DNA of 45,902 nt, taken from JAICLK01 sp035478715. Lineage in GTDB: Bacteria; Patescibacteriota; Saccharimonadia; Saccharimonadales; UBA4665. Positions 6,919 to 16,111 of this stretch are shown here, in pieces. The stretch is from positions 1-45,902 of the forward strand of contig DATIJK010000020.1 in assembly GCA_035478715.1 (NCBI GenBank). Direction: 5' to 3'. Positions within the stretch are counted from its first letter, which is position 1. Each line of letters starts with the position of its first letter. Below the pieces are notes generated by a model, which did not search any database, had not been told where the DNA came from, and saw only the letters and a list, made by a program, of their open reading frames with translations. The position numbers and the translations under genes were made by a program.

Positions 6919-7785
6919 TCATTTGCTGGCTCCTGCCTGGCTTTTTTTCATGCCGTTGATGATCTCTTTCAGGCGCTCATCCTTGACTGCTCGCCGCGCG
7001 CGGTTATACAAAAGATGCAAGTCTGTTTTGGTTTCCTGAGACCGCTGGTGCGAGGCGCTCATGGCGCGGAACCGCGAGGCATACTGGGCTAATTTGGAAT
7101 CAAGTATAAGCTGGCTGACGGCGATTTGCATCATGGAACGCTCCAAGTGGGCCGCCACCGCGTAAGTGCTTGGTTCGAAAATATATGTCTGCTCACTGAT
7201 GATTTCTTCTGCCTCTTCGGTGTCATTGCCTCTTGTTTTGACAGCTGCCGACAATTCAATTTTTCGAACTTCCTGATTCATCAGCGAGACGTATTCTTGA
7301 TAAAACACCGACGTGGCTTTGTATTGTTTGACTATTTGTATAATCGGCGACACGTTGATATTTTCGTCTTTGGATGGCAATTTGAAATATTTTTTATACG
7401 TAACGCCGCGCTGCGATAACTGCACGGCGCCATGGTGACCGATAACGATGATATCCTGCTTGTCGCGGTTATACGATGCCAGCATCAACTCAACCAGCTT
7501 CTGGTCGATGTCACCGCTAAAGCCGCCTTCGGCCGTTATAATTATAAACAGCTCCTTTTCTATCACGGTCGTCTGATCGTTTTTATCGCGCCCGAAATTG
7601 AAAAGCATGTCTACGCGAAGTTGCGAATATATCTGCCACAGCGCATTGAAAAATTTGGTCGATTCCAGCACTTTGGTCTTGGTCTGCGCGATTTTCATAC
7701 TGGCAATGCCTTCGAACACGCTGGTCAATTCTACTAGTGTCGCCATTGAACTTTCTTCTTTGGCTATTTCGTTCGGCCGTTTCAT
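6919..7785 (-). CDS. atpG: F-type ATP synthase gamma subunit
   Basis: Central rotor shaft of F1. The N-terminal MATLVELTSVFEGIASMKIA and the C-terminal RSMMQIAVSQLILDSKLAQY/RFRAMSASHQRS helices match the two coiled-coil ends of the gamma family, with an alpha/beta domain between (FIIITAEGGFSGD corresponds to the family TSDRGLCGGfN strand). The 288-aa length is normal. The given start overlaps the atpA stop (ATGA), which suggests translational coupling. An internal ATG at codon 14 matches the usual family N-terminus better, so the real protein may be 275 aa. Confidence 0.92.
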   Translation of the reverse strand: MKRPNEIAKEESSMATLVELTSVFEGIASMKIAQTKTKVLESTKFFNALWQIYSQLRVDMLFNFGRDKNDQTTVIEKELFIIITAEGGFSGDIDQKLVELMLASYNRDKQDIIVIGHHGAVQLSQRGVTYKKYFKLPSKDENINVSPIIQIVKQYKATSVFYQEYVSLMNQEVRKIELSAAVKTRGNDTEEAEEIISEQTYIFEPSTYAVAAHLERSMMQIAVSQLILDSKLAQYASRFRAMSASHQRSQETKTDLHLLYNRARRAVKDERLKEIINGMKKSQAGASK

Positions 7786-9314
7786 TTCTTGGTCTCCGCG
7801 GGCTTTTTAGCATCCTTCTTATCATCAGCTTTGGCTGTTCCTGCCGGAGCCGCTTGGCCGGTCACATTGGCAGCCGGCTGGGCGACTGCTTCGGGCGGGC
7901 GTTTAACGCACAAAGCCTTCAGTTCATCGCGTTGGGCATCATACATTTCATCGGCGGTAATTTTGGCTGCCGTGTCGCGGACATGCAGCTTTAATGTGTT
8001 AACGTCTAGCTCCATGCCTTCATCCATATTCAGTACGATGTCCATCATCAATTGCTGCGCCATGAGCGAGTACGTTTCGCCTGGAGCCTGTGTCAATACT
8101 TCAAAAATGCGTTTGCCGGTTGCAAGTGCATGTTTTGCTTCTGGGCCAAGTTCCGAACCGAAGTGCGAGAACTCTTCTGCCTGGCGGTAATCCGCGAGAA
8201 TCTTCAGAGTTTGTGCCGCCAGCGCCTTCTGGCGTTTGTTATGACCGACACCACCGGCACGGGTCACGCTCAGGCCGATGTTCAATGCCGGACGGACGCC
8301 CTTGCGGAATATTTCCATATCAAGGATCCACTGGCCATCGGTAATCGACATGATGTTGGTAGGTAGGTACGCGGTGATATCGCCGTTGGCTGCGTGGACG
8401 ACCGGGATGCTGGTAAGCGTTTTGCCATTGCGGTCCAAACGTCCAGCACGTTCGAGCAAGCTTGAATGCGCATAAAACATATCACCAGGATAACTATCGC
8501 GGCCTGGGCTAACACCAGATAACAGCGCAACTTCTCGGTAGGCGTGGGCGTGGCTTGTCAGGTCGTCGTACACGATGATGGCGTCTTCGTCCAGTTTCTG
8601 CCACAGATACTCAGCCATAGCACATGCAACATAGGGTGCGATATAGCTCATGATCAACGATTCGAACATGGTGCTCACGACAACAATGGCTTTATCGAGG
8701 CCGCCGTTTTCTTGCAAGCGGCTCAATAGCGTATCGACATCACTGCGGCGTTTGGCAATCAGACAATACACCATGATCTGGTCGGTATTTTTCTGATTGA
8801 TTGCCAGCTGCGTAACGACGGTACTTTTGCCGGACTTGCTGTCGCCAAGCAGCGCCATACGCTGGCCGCGCACGATTGGGAATAAAGCATCGATAGCGGT
8901 CACACCACTTTCCACCTGGTCTTCAACTAATTTACGTTCATACAATGGCGGTGCCGGGTTAAACACTGGCCAGATCGATTCTGCGGTGATCGGGCCTTTG
9001 CCGTCGAGCGGGTCGCCAGTAGCCGAAATTACCCGACCGATAAACCCTTTACCGACTTTGCACACTAATTCTGGATGTTGCAGAACTGCGATCATACCGA
9101 CGCGCAAACTCTCAGCACCCAAATGCAAAATTACCACGTAATCGTTCTGTACCTGGTGCACGAAACCTTTGCTGCCATCTTCGAACATAGCAAGTGCATG
9201 GATACCGCACGGCCGTAAGCCTCGGACTTTTATCAGGAATTTATCGACGGCGATGACTTCGCCGACCGGTTTACCAGATGCGACAAGTTTGTCGAAATGC
9301 TTGTTTTCACTCAT
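7782..9314 (-). CDS. atpA: F-type ATP synthase alpha subunit
   Basis: Non-catalytic nucleotide-binding subunit of F1, 510 aa. The P-loop reads GDSKSGKST (157-165) instead of the usual GDRQTGKT. The SVTRAGG segment keeps the conserved Arg that reaches the catalytic site. VSPGRDSYPGDMFYAHSSLLERAG and FGSELGPEAKHAL are alpha-type signatures. The last ~45 residues are an Ala/Pro/Lys-rich tail not usual for the family. It overlaps atpH and atpG by 4 bp each, and GGAGG lies before the start. Confidence 0.96.
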   Translation of the reverse strand: MSENKHFDKLVASGKPVGEVIAVDKFLIKVRGLRPCGIHALAMFEDGSKGFVHQVQNDYVVILHLGAESLRVGMIAVLQHPELVCKVGKGFIGRVISATGDPLDGKGPITAESIWPVFNPAPPLYERKLVEDQVESGVTAIDALFPIVRGQRMALLGDSKSGKSTVVTQLAINQKNTDQIMVYCLIAKRRSDVDTLLSRLQENGGLDKAIVVVSTMFESLIMSYIAPYVACAMAEYLWQKLDEDAIIVYDDLTSHAHAYREVALLSGVSPGRDSYPGDMFYAHSSLLERAGRLDRNGKTLTSIPVVHAANGDITAYLPTNIMSITDGQWILDMEIFRKGVRPALNIGLSVTRAGGVGHNKRQKALAAQTLKILADYRQAEEFSHFGSELGPEAKHALATGKRIFEVLTQAPGETYSLMAQQLMMDIVLNMDEGMELDVNTLKLHVRDTAAKITADEMYDAQRDELKALCVKRPPEAVAQPAANVTGQAAPAGTAKADDKKDAKKPAETKK

Positions 9315-9940
9315 GCGGCCGCCTCCGGAGCCGGTGTGGCTGGAGCAGCTTGTGGCTGAGCAATCTGCGTGATTTCTGCGGCCTCTGCGTCAGATGATAA
9401 ATCGGCCGGTTTAGCCGGTGTCTGTTCTTCAGTATTCGGTACATTGTTAGGCATGCTAGCGAAAATCTCGGCCAGCTTGTGCTTGTTCTTTTCCATGTGC
9501 TGTCGAAGGCTGAAATCGAACATCATACTTTCGGTGCGTACCATACAGCCGCCGGCAAGTGATGGTTGCAAACCGATCTGCACTAGCACGAGTGGATGGA
9601 TCCGCTTACGGAGTTCGTTGATGATCGTAAACACAAATGGTGGCGACGGTTCCGCTGCGAAACTGATGTGTAACACCGGCGCAGTTTTTACCAGTGCATC
9701 AAGCAGCCGTTTAGAAATTTCGCGGTCCTGCTTTTGTAGCAGATTAAGACCGTTCTGTTCTGCCATCTCTAGCAAGCCTTTGGACATTCTGGGCAGCGTC
9801 GTAGCCTGGACGTTATTGCGGATTTCAGACTCACGTAACACGTCATCAACTTCATCTATTTCGCGCGCGGCGCGTGCGATATCTGCCGGCTCAGCCAGCG
9901 ACGCAGGTAGAACGAATTGTCGCTTTTGTGCGTCAGCCAT
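9311..9940 (-). CDS. atpH: F-type ATP synthase delta subunit
   Basis: Peripheral-stalk cap on F1, 209 aa. The C-terminal half contains LQPSLAGGCMVRTESMMFDF, equivalent to the family IGGvvirvGdkviDgS signature, followed by a basic helix. The N-terminal helical region is weakly conserved, as is usual for delta. A 45-residue Ala/Pro/Glu-rich tail extends past the normal end, similar in style to the atpA tail. It overlaps the atpA start by 4 bp and follows atpF by 4 bp. Confidence 0.85.
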   Translation of the reverse strand: MADAQKRQFVLPASLAEPADIARAAREIDEVDDVLRESEIRNNVQATTLPRMSKGLLEMAEQNGLNLLQKQDREISKRLLDALVKTAPVLHISFAAEPSPPFVFTIINELRKRIHPLVLVQIGLQPSLAGGCMVRTESMMFDFSLRQHMEKNKHKLAEIFASMPNNVPNTEEQTPAKPADLSSDAEAAEITQIAQPQAAPATPAPEAAA

Positions 9941-9944
9941 CTAA

Positions 9945-10565
9945 TTATGTCCCGTTTGAAATATCATCGATAATTGCTTTTTTGTTTTGTTCAAAATTCG
10001 CCAGTATGTACTCTAATTGGTCGCTCAGATCGATTTGGTCGCCAATAGCCGCCATCAGGTAGTGGTTTATGATGTCCGCCATGTTTTCTTCGAACATCTT
10101 GACGCGGTTCGACCGGTCGGCTGCCAATTCTTTGTGGATCTGTTCGATGAGCGCGGCGCGTTCCTCGTCGATTGCCTGGTTGGTCTTCTGGATCGAGTCG
10201 ATCGCCAGCTGTTTGGCATCCATGATGGACTGTTCATATTTGTCGAATTCTTCCTTGAGCTTGCGCGTAATCTCTTGCTTCATGTAATCGTTGAGCTGGC
10301 TGGTGGTCAACCGCAGGTCCTGCTGCAGGAACATGGCGTTTTCACCGATGATCTTTTCGAAGTGCAATCGGCCACGGTTCTTCAATTCTTCGCGGAATTT
10401 CTCATCAAAAATATGCTCGGCAATATGCTCGGCTGCATCCTGATAACTTGCCGGGCCGCCCTTTTTCTTGCCGCCGCCTTGGTCACCCATCCTGAGCGCC
10501 ATCCAAATAAACGCACCAGCGCAAGCCAACAAACTCGCAACGGTTACGATTAACTCACCATTCAT
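9945..10565 (-). CDS. atpF: F-type ATP synthase b subunit (peripheral stalk)
   Basis: One N-terminal transmembrane helix (about 4-24), a Gly/Lys-rich hinge, then a long charged helical region (about 45-206) suited to the b-dimer stalk. At 206 aa it is longer than classical b (about 156-170). Sequence identity in this family is low, so the call rests on architecture and position directly before atpH. It has no a- or c-subunit gene in front of it. The 133-bp space upstream (10566-10698) may carry the atp promoter, but I see no clear consensus pair. Confidence 0.8.
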   Translation of the reverse strand: MNGELIVTVASLLACAGAFIWMALRMGDQGGGKKKGGPASYQDAAEHIAEHIFDEKFREELKNRGRLHFEKIIGENAMFLQQDLRLTTSQLNDYMKQEITRKLKEEFDKYEQSIMDAKQLAIDSIQKTNQAIDEERAALIEQIHKELAADRSNRVKMFEENMADIINHYLMAAIGDQIDLSDQLEYILANFEQNKKAIIDDISNGT

Positions 10566-10698
10566 TCAATACCCACCATGTTTTTTTACGCTCTCACGAG
10601 ATTAAAGAACTCTTTTCGTTGTTTTTGGTAATGGTTACGGTTCTATTTTAGTATCTATCACATCAAATTACCATAACAAATTACTTTAAATCGCACGC

Positions 10699-11532
10699 TT
10701 ACGCCTTGAGGAGCAAATAGACGCCGGCGATGCCCACAACGAGGATGACTATGCTAACCAGGATTGATTGGATCATGGCTTTCAATATGTGTGATTTGGC
10801 CATCGGATTGCGACCGATTGCGAGCATGCTGCCGCGCAGCCCGGTATACATCATCACCCCTGACACGATCACCGATATGAAGAGTATCGCCAAAGCCATG
10901 TAAATGTGAATCAGACTGACGGGTTTATGTGCGACTGATTGGGCGAACCGCTCGAGCGCCGCCTGGAATTCAGTCTTTGTCGAGTTTTTGTAGAGCGGAT
11001 TGTGCGATAGGCTCAAATCAAGCCCCACATAACCCAGATGAATCTGGGAGCTATCACCGCCTTTTAGCTGGGACGTCGCGACTACATTTTTCTTGCCGTC
11101 AAAGCTATTCAACGCCTTGCCTAACACGATGGTATCGGTTGGGCCCGCTTTCATTCCGACGCCCGCCACTGATGACAGTGCTATATAATCGTCCTTTGCT
11201 ATCGCACCTTGCTGGTCGCTGACAAGCACGTTGTAGCTGCCGGTCGTCGCGACGTATGCCTGCCTTGAATCAGTACTTGTTTGCAGTGATACCGGCGCGT
11301 CATTCGGTGATACTACCACGCCATGGATCTTGTCGATTGCAGATTGCGTGGCCGGTTTGACTTTCGTCGGATCCTTGGCATCAAGTTGGACGATTATCCC
11401 CGGTGAAAGCTGCGTATCAGTACCATAACTTTGGACGACCGCTTGCGCCGAAACCAGTCCGACCATTCCGAGCGGCAGGAACGCGAAGAGCAATAATACA
11501 AGTTTAACTAAGAATTTTTTATGTTTGGCCAT
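10699..11532 (-). CDS. Secreted/membrane protein with C-terminal c-subunit-like helical hairpin, 277 aa
   Basis: Signal peptide (about 7-29, cleavage near SAQA), then an extracellular beta-rich domain (about 30-200), then two transmembrane helices (about 208-229 and 249-275) joined by a short loop. The loop region GLRGSMLAIGRNP (RNP at 241-243) resembles the polar loop of ATP synthase c subunits (G-x-G-x-A-x-x-x-R-x-P). The second helix, however, has no Asp or Glu, so it cannot bind a proton as a normal c subunit does. It sits directly upstream of atpF, where atpB/atpE would be expected. Homology to the c subunit is a motif-level suggestion; it may be an unrelated two-helix anchor. Confidence 0.7.
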   Translation of the reverse strand: MAKHKKFLVKLVLLLFAFLPLGMVGLVSAQAVVQSYGTDTQLSPGIIVQLDAKDPTKVKPATQSAIDKIHGVVVSPNDAPVSLQTSTDSRQAYVATTGSYNVLVSDQQGAIAKDDYIALSSVAGVGMKAGPTDTIVLGKALNSFDGKKNVVATSQLKGGDSSQIHLGYVGLDLSLSHNPLYKNSTKTEFQAALERFAQSVAHKPVSLIHIYMALAILFISVIVSGVMMYTGLRGSMLAIGRNPMAKSHILKAMIQSILVSIVILVVGIAGVYLLLKA

Positions 11533-11562
11533 TCCAAGGTTTAAGTATACCGCTTTTGTTTT

Positions 11563-12702
11563 TTAGGTTAAAGCGGTTTGCAAAGCAGTCACGGCGTGTT
11601 CTATATCACGTTTTGTAGTTGCCCTACCCATTGTGAACCGTAGCGAAGCGCGTGCGTCATCATCGGAAAATCCCATCGCGCGCAACACATGGGATGGTTC
11701 ATCGTTGCTGGCACTGCAAGCTGAGCCGGCTGCCGCCATTATTCCGGATTCGTCCAATTGGAAAATCAGTCGTTCGTTATCCGCGGAGGGAATCGTGATG
11801 TGTACATTGTTCGGCAAGCGTTTTTTAGTCGAACCGTTAAATATTATTCGCGGAATTTTTTCCTGGAGTTGCCTGATGAAATAATCTTGCAGTTCTTGCA
11901 AGCGTGCAGTTTCTTCGTGCCGGATCGTTTGAGCAATTTCAAGTGCGGTCGAAAAGCCGATTGCAGCTGCGACGTTTTCTGTCCCGCTGCGAAGTCCACG
12001 CTCTTGGCCGCCCCCGTAAATAAGCGGCTGCAGTTCGACCTGCGAACCCACGAAAAGTGCGCCTGATTGTTTTGGGCCATATATTTTTCCGCCGTTGAGC
12101 GTCATCAGATCAACCCCAAGCCTGGACACATGCAGATCGAGGTAATTTGCTGCTTGGGCCGCATCGGTGTGAAAATATAGTGGTAGGTACTGGGTACGCG
12201 CTGACTGCTTTTGTTTGATGATCTGGGCGATATCTTTGATTGGCTGGATGGTGCCGACTTCGTTATTTGCATACATGACACTCACAAGGACAGTTTTGTC
12301 ATCAATGAGATCCGCTAATTTTTCAACATCAACGACCCCTTTTTCGTTAACAGGAGCTATTCGGCAGTCAAATATTGCCGCAGACGCAAGAACCGATTCG
12401 TGCTCTATCGCACTAACCACGATATTTGCATCGGGATATTGGCGCATGATTCCTTGGACGGCAAGATTATTTGCTTCGGTACCGCCGGCTGTAAATAGAA
12501 TCTCAGCAGGCCGAGCACCCAGCCAGCGTGCCGTTGATTCACGGGCTTTTTGCAAATCTTTGGCAACGTTGCCGGCGTTCAAATATGTAGCGGACGGATT
12601 ATAAAAGTTGTCGGTATAATATGGCTGCATTGCGGCCAGAACGCGGCCATCCATCGGCGTAGCTGCCGCGTAATCCAAATACACCTGCGTTTTATTTGTC
12701 AT
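11563..12702 (-). CDS. Cysteine desulfurase (IscS/NifS family)
   Basis: PLP enzyme that moves sulfur from cysteine to its own catalytic Cys, for tRNA thiolation or Fe-S assembly. The 379-aa protein has TGGTEANN (PLP phosphate region), H101, FHTDAAQA (D180), the Schiff-base Lys in NGGKIYGPK (K206) and the persulfide Cys in GSACSAS (C329). The residue before the Lys, usually His (SGHKIYGPKG), is Gly here. No iscU or mnmA lies nearby, so the acceptor pathway cannot be named. It is 30 bp upstream of the 277-aa membrane protein and probably part of the long minus-strand transcript. Confidence 0.93.
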   Translation of the reverse strand: MTNKTQVYLDYAAATPMDGRVLAAMQPYYTDNFYNPSATYLNAGNVAKDLQKARESTARWLGARPAEILFTAGGTEANNLAVQGIMRQYPDANIVVSAIEHESVLASAAIFDCRIAPVNEKGVVDVEKLADLIDDKTVLVSVMYANNEVGTIQPIKDIAQIIKQKQSARTQYLPLYFHTDAAQAANYLDLHVSRLGVDLMTLNGGKIYGPKQSGALFVGSQVELQPLIYGGGQERGLRSGTENVAAAIGFSTALEIAQTIRHEETARLQELQDYFIRQLQEKIPRIIFNGSTKKRLPNNVHITIPSADNERLIFQLDESGIMAAAGSACSASNDEPSHVLRAMGFSDDDARASLRFTMGRATTKRDIEHAVTALQTALT

Positions 12703-12741
12703 CGGTAGTAAACTATTTTAAAAGAATTATACGTGAAAAAG

Positions 12742-13128
12742 TTAATTGCCAATCGGCTGCTGAAATCGGATCAACTCCGGTATAACTTGCTGATAATACA
12801 TTTCGATCGCGTTATACAAATTGTCCAATTCCTTTGGGCTGAGTGCCTGGTACGAGCTGCTGCCTTGCGATTTGAAAATACCGTTCGGCCGCACATCATA
12901 CCGTGTTGTCATGACGTGATGGCCGGCTTTATCAGTCCATTCTTCGTGCCACACCCAGGTGTGACGGTCCAGGCAGAAAAATTCCCGCCGCGTGCCTTTA
13001 GGTATTGGTCCGAATAACTTGCCGCCGATTTTGGCTTCGTGGTGTATCAAAGCCTGGTATAAAGCACCGTTCTTTTCGGCTTCGGTCTGCTGGCCGCCCA
13101 TAATGAAATCAAGCAGCTTGTTAGACAT
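12742..13128 (-). CDS. Uncharacterised cytoplasmic protein, 128 aa
   Basis: Not recognised. There is no signal peptide or membrane helix. A central block rich in Trp, His and Arg (HTWVWHEEW at about 56-64) is followed by a two-strand and helix pattern. It looks like a compact, folded soluble protein. It overlaps the preceding gene (13121-13765) by 8 bp, and the cysteine desulfurase starts 39 bp downstream, so co-transcription is likely. Confidence 0.75.
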   Translation of the reverse strand: MSNKLLDFIMGGQQTEAEKNGALYQALIHHEAKIGGKLFGPIPKGTRREFFCLDRHTWVWHEEWTDKAGHHVMTTRYDVRPNGIFKSQGSSSYQALSPKELDNLYNAIEMYYQQVIPELIRFQQPIGN

Positions 13129-13765
13129 TTACACCCTCGCTATCGACAAATTCTGAATCCCACTTTTGAAATTGGTCTCTTTCTGCGCCTTCGAGTTGAT
13201 CAAGCGGGACGCCTGGTTGCTGCTCAACCGCAGGTCTCTGCATAGGTCCGTGTATCGCTTCAAGAGCTGCTTGAGCTGCTGCATATTCAGTCGGATTATT
13301 TGGCGGACGCGGTACATTTGATTGCTGATTAACAGGTTGCGGTCGATAATCAGGTGCTGAACCGTCATTAGATTCGATAAATTGCGCCGGACCTGGGGAA
13401 GGACTTTCGGTAAAATTGTGGCTGACAATATTGTCGAATACCTCATCAGTTGGCCGAGCCAGATTATTCGCTGTTTGACTGGCTGCAGTGGGGTCAATGT
13501 GCGCGTATTCTTGCGGTGCTTCTGACGAGGAAACGCTAACAGATGCCGGCCTGGTATTAAACGTTTGGACGCCCATTTGATCGAGCGTATGCCTGCCCCT
13601 TTCTTGGGAGCGCCTCATTAAGCTCATAGCATCGATGTAGCCAGCGGTAACTTCACCTTCTCGTCGTTGTGATACTGGAGCAAGTCGAAATTGCTCGCTT
13701 CGTTTGACCCCTTCGGGTAACGATGGGTGTCTGCTGTCTGGTGATGCTGTATCTGCGTTTATCAT
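13121..13765 (-). CDS. Uncharacterised low-complexity protein, 214 aa
   Basis: Not recognised. Rich in Pro, Gln, Ser, Asn and Asp with few hydrophobics, so probably largely disordered; no signal peptide or membrane helix. Its ATG overlaps the tatD stop (ATGA) and its 3' end overlaps the next gene by 8 bp, so it is embedded in the operon. Composition resembles the 595-aa protein at 38076-39863, but no aligned block is evident. Confidence 0.7.
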   Translation of the reverse strand: MINADTASPDSRHPSLPEGVKRSEQFRLAPVSQRREGEVTAGYIDAMSLMRRSQERGRHTLDQMGVQTFNTRPASVSVSSSEAPQEYAHIDPTAASQTANNLARPTDEVFDNIVSHNFTESPSPGPAQFIESNDGSAPDYRPQPVNQQSNVPRPPNNPTEYAAAQAALEAIHGPMQRPAVEQQPGVPLDQLEGAERDQFQKWDSEFVDSEGVNV

Positions 13766-14580
13766 AACAATTTAAATAAATTAAGCGCGTTTACTGTCGT
13801 CGCACTAGCAAATGCATCCAAGCTTTCACCTCTGAGATCTGCCAGAAACTCCGTCGTAACGCGCACATGCCTTGGCTCACAAATAGTACCACGATAAGGG
13901 GTAGGAGTCAAGAACGGCGCGTCTGTTTCTACAACAATCCGATCGAGCGGCGCTGCCCTCGCCGCCTCGAGTTGATCGGCGTTTTTCGTGAACGTCATGA
14001 TGCCGTTTAACCCTATAAATAGATTTCGCTGTAATATTTCATACAGATTTTTCTTATCAGAGCTGAAACTGTGGATAACTCCCCTGACGTTTTTATAGCT
14101 ATCAAAAATCGGCCAGAAGTCATCAAACGCATCGCGCACGTGGAAAATGATCGGCAGATCGTGCTGCAATGCCAGTTCAATCTGTAATCGCAGCATCTTG
14201 ATTTGATCGGTCTTTGGCGAATGTGTGTAGAAATAATCTAATCCGCATTCTCCGACAGCTACGACTTTGGGCTTATTCGCGAGCGCTTTGAACTCTTTGA
14301 GCTTTTTCGGATCGTTTAAATATTTATCAGCCTCGTGAGGATGAATGCCGATACTTGCCCAGCATCCAGATCTTTCTTTCACGAAATCCGTCGCCAGCAC
14401 ACTGTCCTCGACAGTCGTTCCGACACAAATCACCTTAGTTACTCCGACTTTTTTAGCCGATTTCAACATTGCGTCTGGCGTTAAATCGCCTTCGCGTTTC
14501 CAGCGAATGCGTGTTTCCGTTTCACCATCGAATGATTCATCCGCTTCATGGATATGACAGTGCGTATCTACTAAATCCAC
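13762..14580 (-). CDS. tatD: TatD-family metal-dependent hydrolase
   Basis: Amidohydrolase-fold nuclease/hydrolase. It has the DTHCHIHE metal motif at residues 5-12, GECGLDYFY (metal-ligand Glu), IFHVRDA and GVIHSFSS (His ligands) and VETDAPFLTP (Asp ligand). The 272-aa length is near normal, with about 20 extra residues after the first motif. Translation starts with GTG at 14580, since the family N-terminus begins exactly there. It lies 11 bp after metG, a frequent bacterial neighbour pair. Confidence 0.93.
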   Translation of the reverse strand: MDLVDTHCHIHEADESFDGETETRIRWKREGDLTPDAMLKSAKKVGVTKVICVGTTVEDSVLATDFVKERSGCWASIGIHPHEADKYLNDPKKLKEFKALANKPKVVAVGECGLDYFYTHSPKTDQIKMLRLQIELALQHDLPIIFHVRDAFDDFWPIFDSYKNVRGVIHSFSSDKKNLYEILQRNLFIGLNGIMTFTKNADQLEAARAAPLDRIVVETDAPFLTPTPYRGTICEPRHVRVTTEFLADLRGESLDAFASATTVNALNLFKLL

Positions 14581-14591
14581 GACGTCCGACC

Positions 14592-16076
14592 TTATGTTGA
14601 CTGGCCTTCTTCGACCTGATGGACGGTCGGACCTTCGGGTTTTGCTGCTGGTTCATGCTTCGGGAAAAGTGTGCCGGTAATCGGGCGGATGACGCCACTC
14701 GTGAAAATATTGCGGATTTTTACCGCCGTGTCCGGCAGAAACGGCTCGAGCAGATCGGCTATCTCTATAAGGCAACCAACCTGATACGCCAGTACTTCGC
14801 GCAAATGTTCTTTGTCGCCGGATTTGGCGATTTCCCACGGCTTTTCTTCGTCAATATACTGGTTCAACCCACGCACCTGTTCCCAGATCAGATCCAGCGC
14901 ACGGTCGAATTTGCAAACTCTCACCGCTTCATGGATTGGCACATCGTCATGGCTAGCCAGTGGGATTTCACCGATCAAACCGTTTTCATACTTCTGGACC
15001 ATTGCAAGAGTTCGCTGTACTGCGTTGCCAAGTTCGTTTGCGAGTTCAGTGTTGTACACTGTCTCTAATTTTTCCATCGAGAAATCACCGTCCTCATAAC
15101 TCGGAATATGGCGCAAAATATAGTATCTAAATGGGTCAGTCCCAAATTTCTCCAAGGGAATGCTCGGAGATAAAACATTACCAATGCTTTTACTCATTTT
15201 TTCACCGTTTATAGTCATGAACCCATGTACATATAGCTGTTTGGGAATCTCGAGTCCAAGGCTTAACAGCATAGCTGGCCAAATCGCCGCATGGAAACGA
15301 ATAATATCCTTGCCGATCACTTGTACATTTGCAGGCCAGAATTTAGCGAAATCGGCATTTTCGGGATAGCCCAGCACCGTAATATAGTTCATCAGCGCTT
15401 CGAACCAGACATACATGACATGGTTCGGGTCATCTGGTACCGGTATACCCCAGTCCAGCTTTTCTTTCGGCCGGCTAATGCTGATGTCATCCAGACCTTC
15501 GCGTAATACCGATAAGATTTCGTGTTTGCGGGTCTTGGGTACTATTTCGAATGCCCCTGATTCAATCGCTTCACGCACTTGGTCGGTGTATTTACTCAGT
15601 CGGAAAAAATAATTTTCTTCTTCTAGCCGCTGATATGCCTGCGGATGGTTCGGGTCCATGCGCGCCTTGTCGGCTTTAGATTCAGGCACGAATTCTTCTT
15701 GTTTCACATCGTAAAGCCCGGAATATGTCGCTTTGTAAATGTCTTTGGATAGATTTTTCCAGATAATTTGCGCGCGTTGTTCGTGCGCCGCGTCTGTCGT
15801 CCGCACAAATCGGTCGTTGCTGATGTTCAATTCTTTTAGCAGATCTTTGAACCGTTGGCTCATCTGCGCAGCAAGATCTTCAACAGAAATGTTTAATTTG
15901 GCAGCGGTTTGAAACATTTTGCTGCCGTGTTCATCTGTGCCGGTACTGAAAATCACTGGCTTGCCCTGTTGACGAGCGGATCGTGCCAATACGTCGGCCG
16001 TGATGAATTCCAGCGCGTGCCCGACATGCGGCTCGCCGTTAACATACGGAATAGAGGTAGTAATATAGTAATTCAT
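14592..16076 (-). CDS. metG: Methionyl-tRNA synthetase
   Basis: Class I aminoacyl-tRNA synthetase charging tRNA-Met. It has the HIGH-type motif HVGH (17-20), STGTDEHGSK (45-53) and KMSKS (293-297), followed by a helical anticodon-binding domain. At 494 aa it lacks the C-terminal tRNA-binding (EMAP-like) extension of longer forms. The knuckle region (about 120-150) has no CxxC pairs, so it is a zinc-free type. It is first in the long minus-strand run ending at atpC. Confidence 0.96.
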   Translation of the reverse strand: MNYYITTSIPYVNGEPHVGHALEFITADVLARSARQQGKPVIFSTGTDEHGSKMFQTAAKLNISVEDLAAQMSQRFKDLLKELNISNDRFVRTTDAAHEQRAQIIWKNLSKDIYKATYSGLYDVKQEEFVPESKADKARMDPNHPQAYQRLEEENYFFRLSKYTDQVREAIESGAFEIVPKTRKHEILSVLREGLDDISISRPKEKLDWGIPVPDDPNHVMYVWFEALMNYITVLGYPENADFAKFWPANVQVIGKDIIRFHAAIWPAMLLSLGLEIPKQLYVHGFMTINGEKMSKSIGNVLSPSIPLEKFGTDPFRYYILRHIPSYEDGDFSMEKLETVYNTELANELGNAVQRTLAMVQKYENGLIGEIPLASHDDVPIHEAVRVCKFDRALDLIWEQVRGLNQYIDEEKPWEIAKSGDKEHLREVLAYQVGCLIEIADLLEPFLPDTAVKIRNIFTSGVIRPITGTLFPKHEPAAKPEGPTVHQVEEGQST

Positions 16077-16111
16077 AAGAGTAATTGTACCTGTTTAGTC
16101 TGATATAAGAA

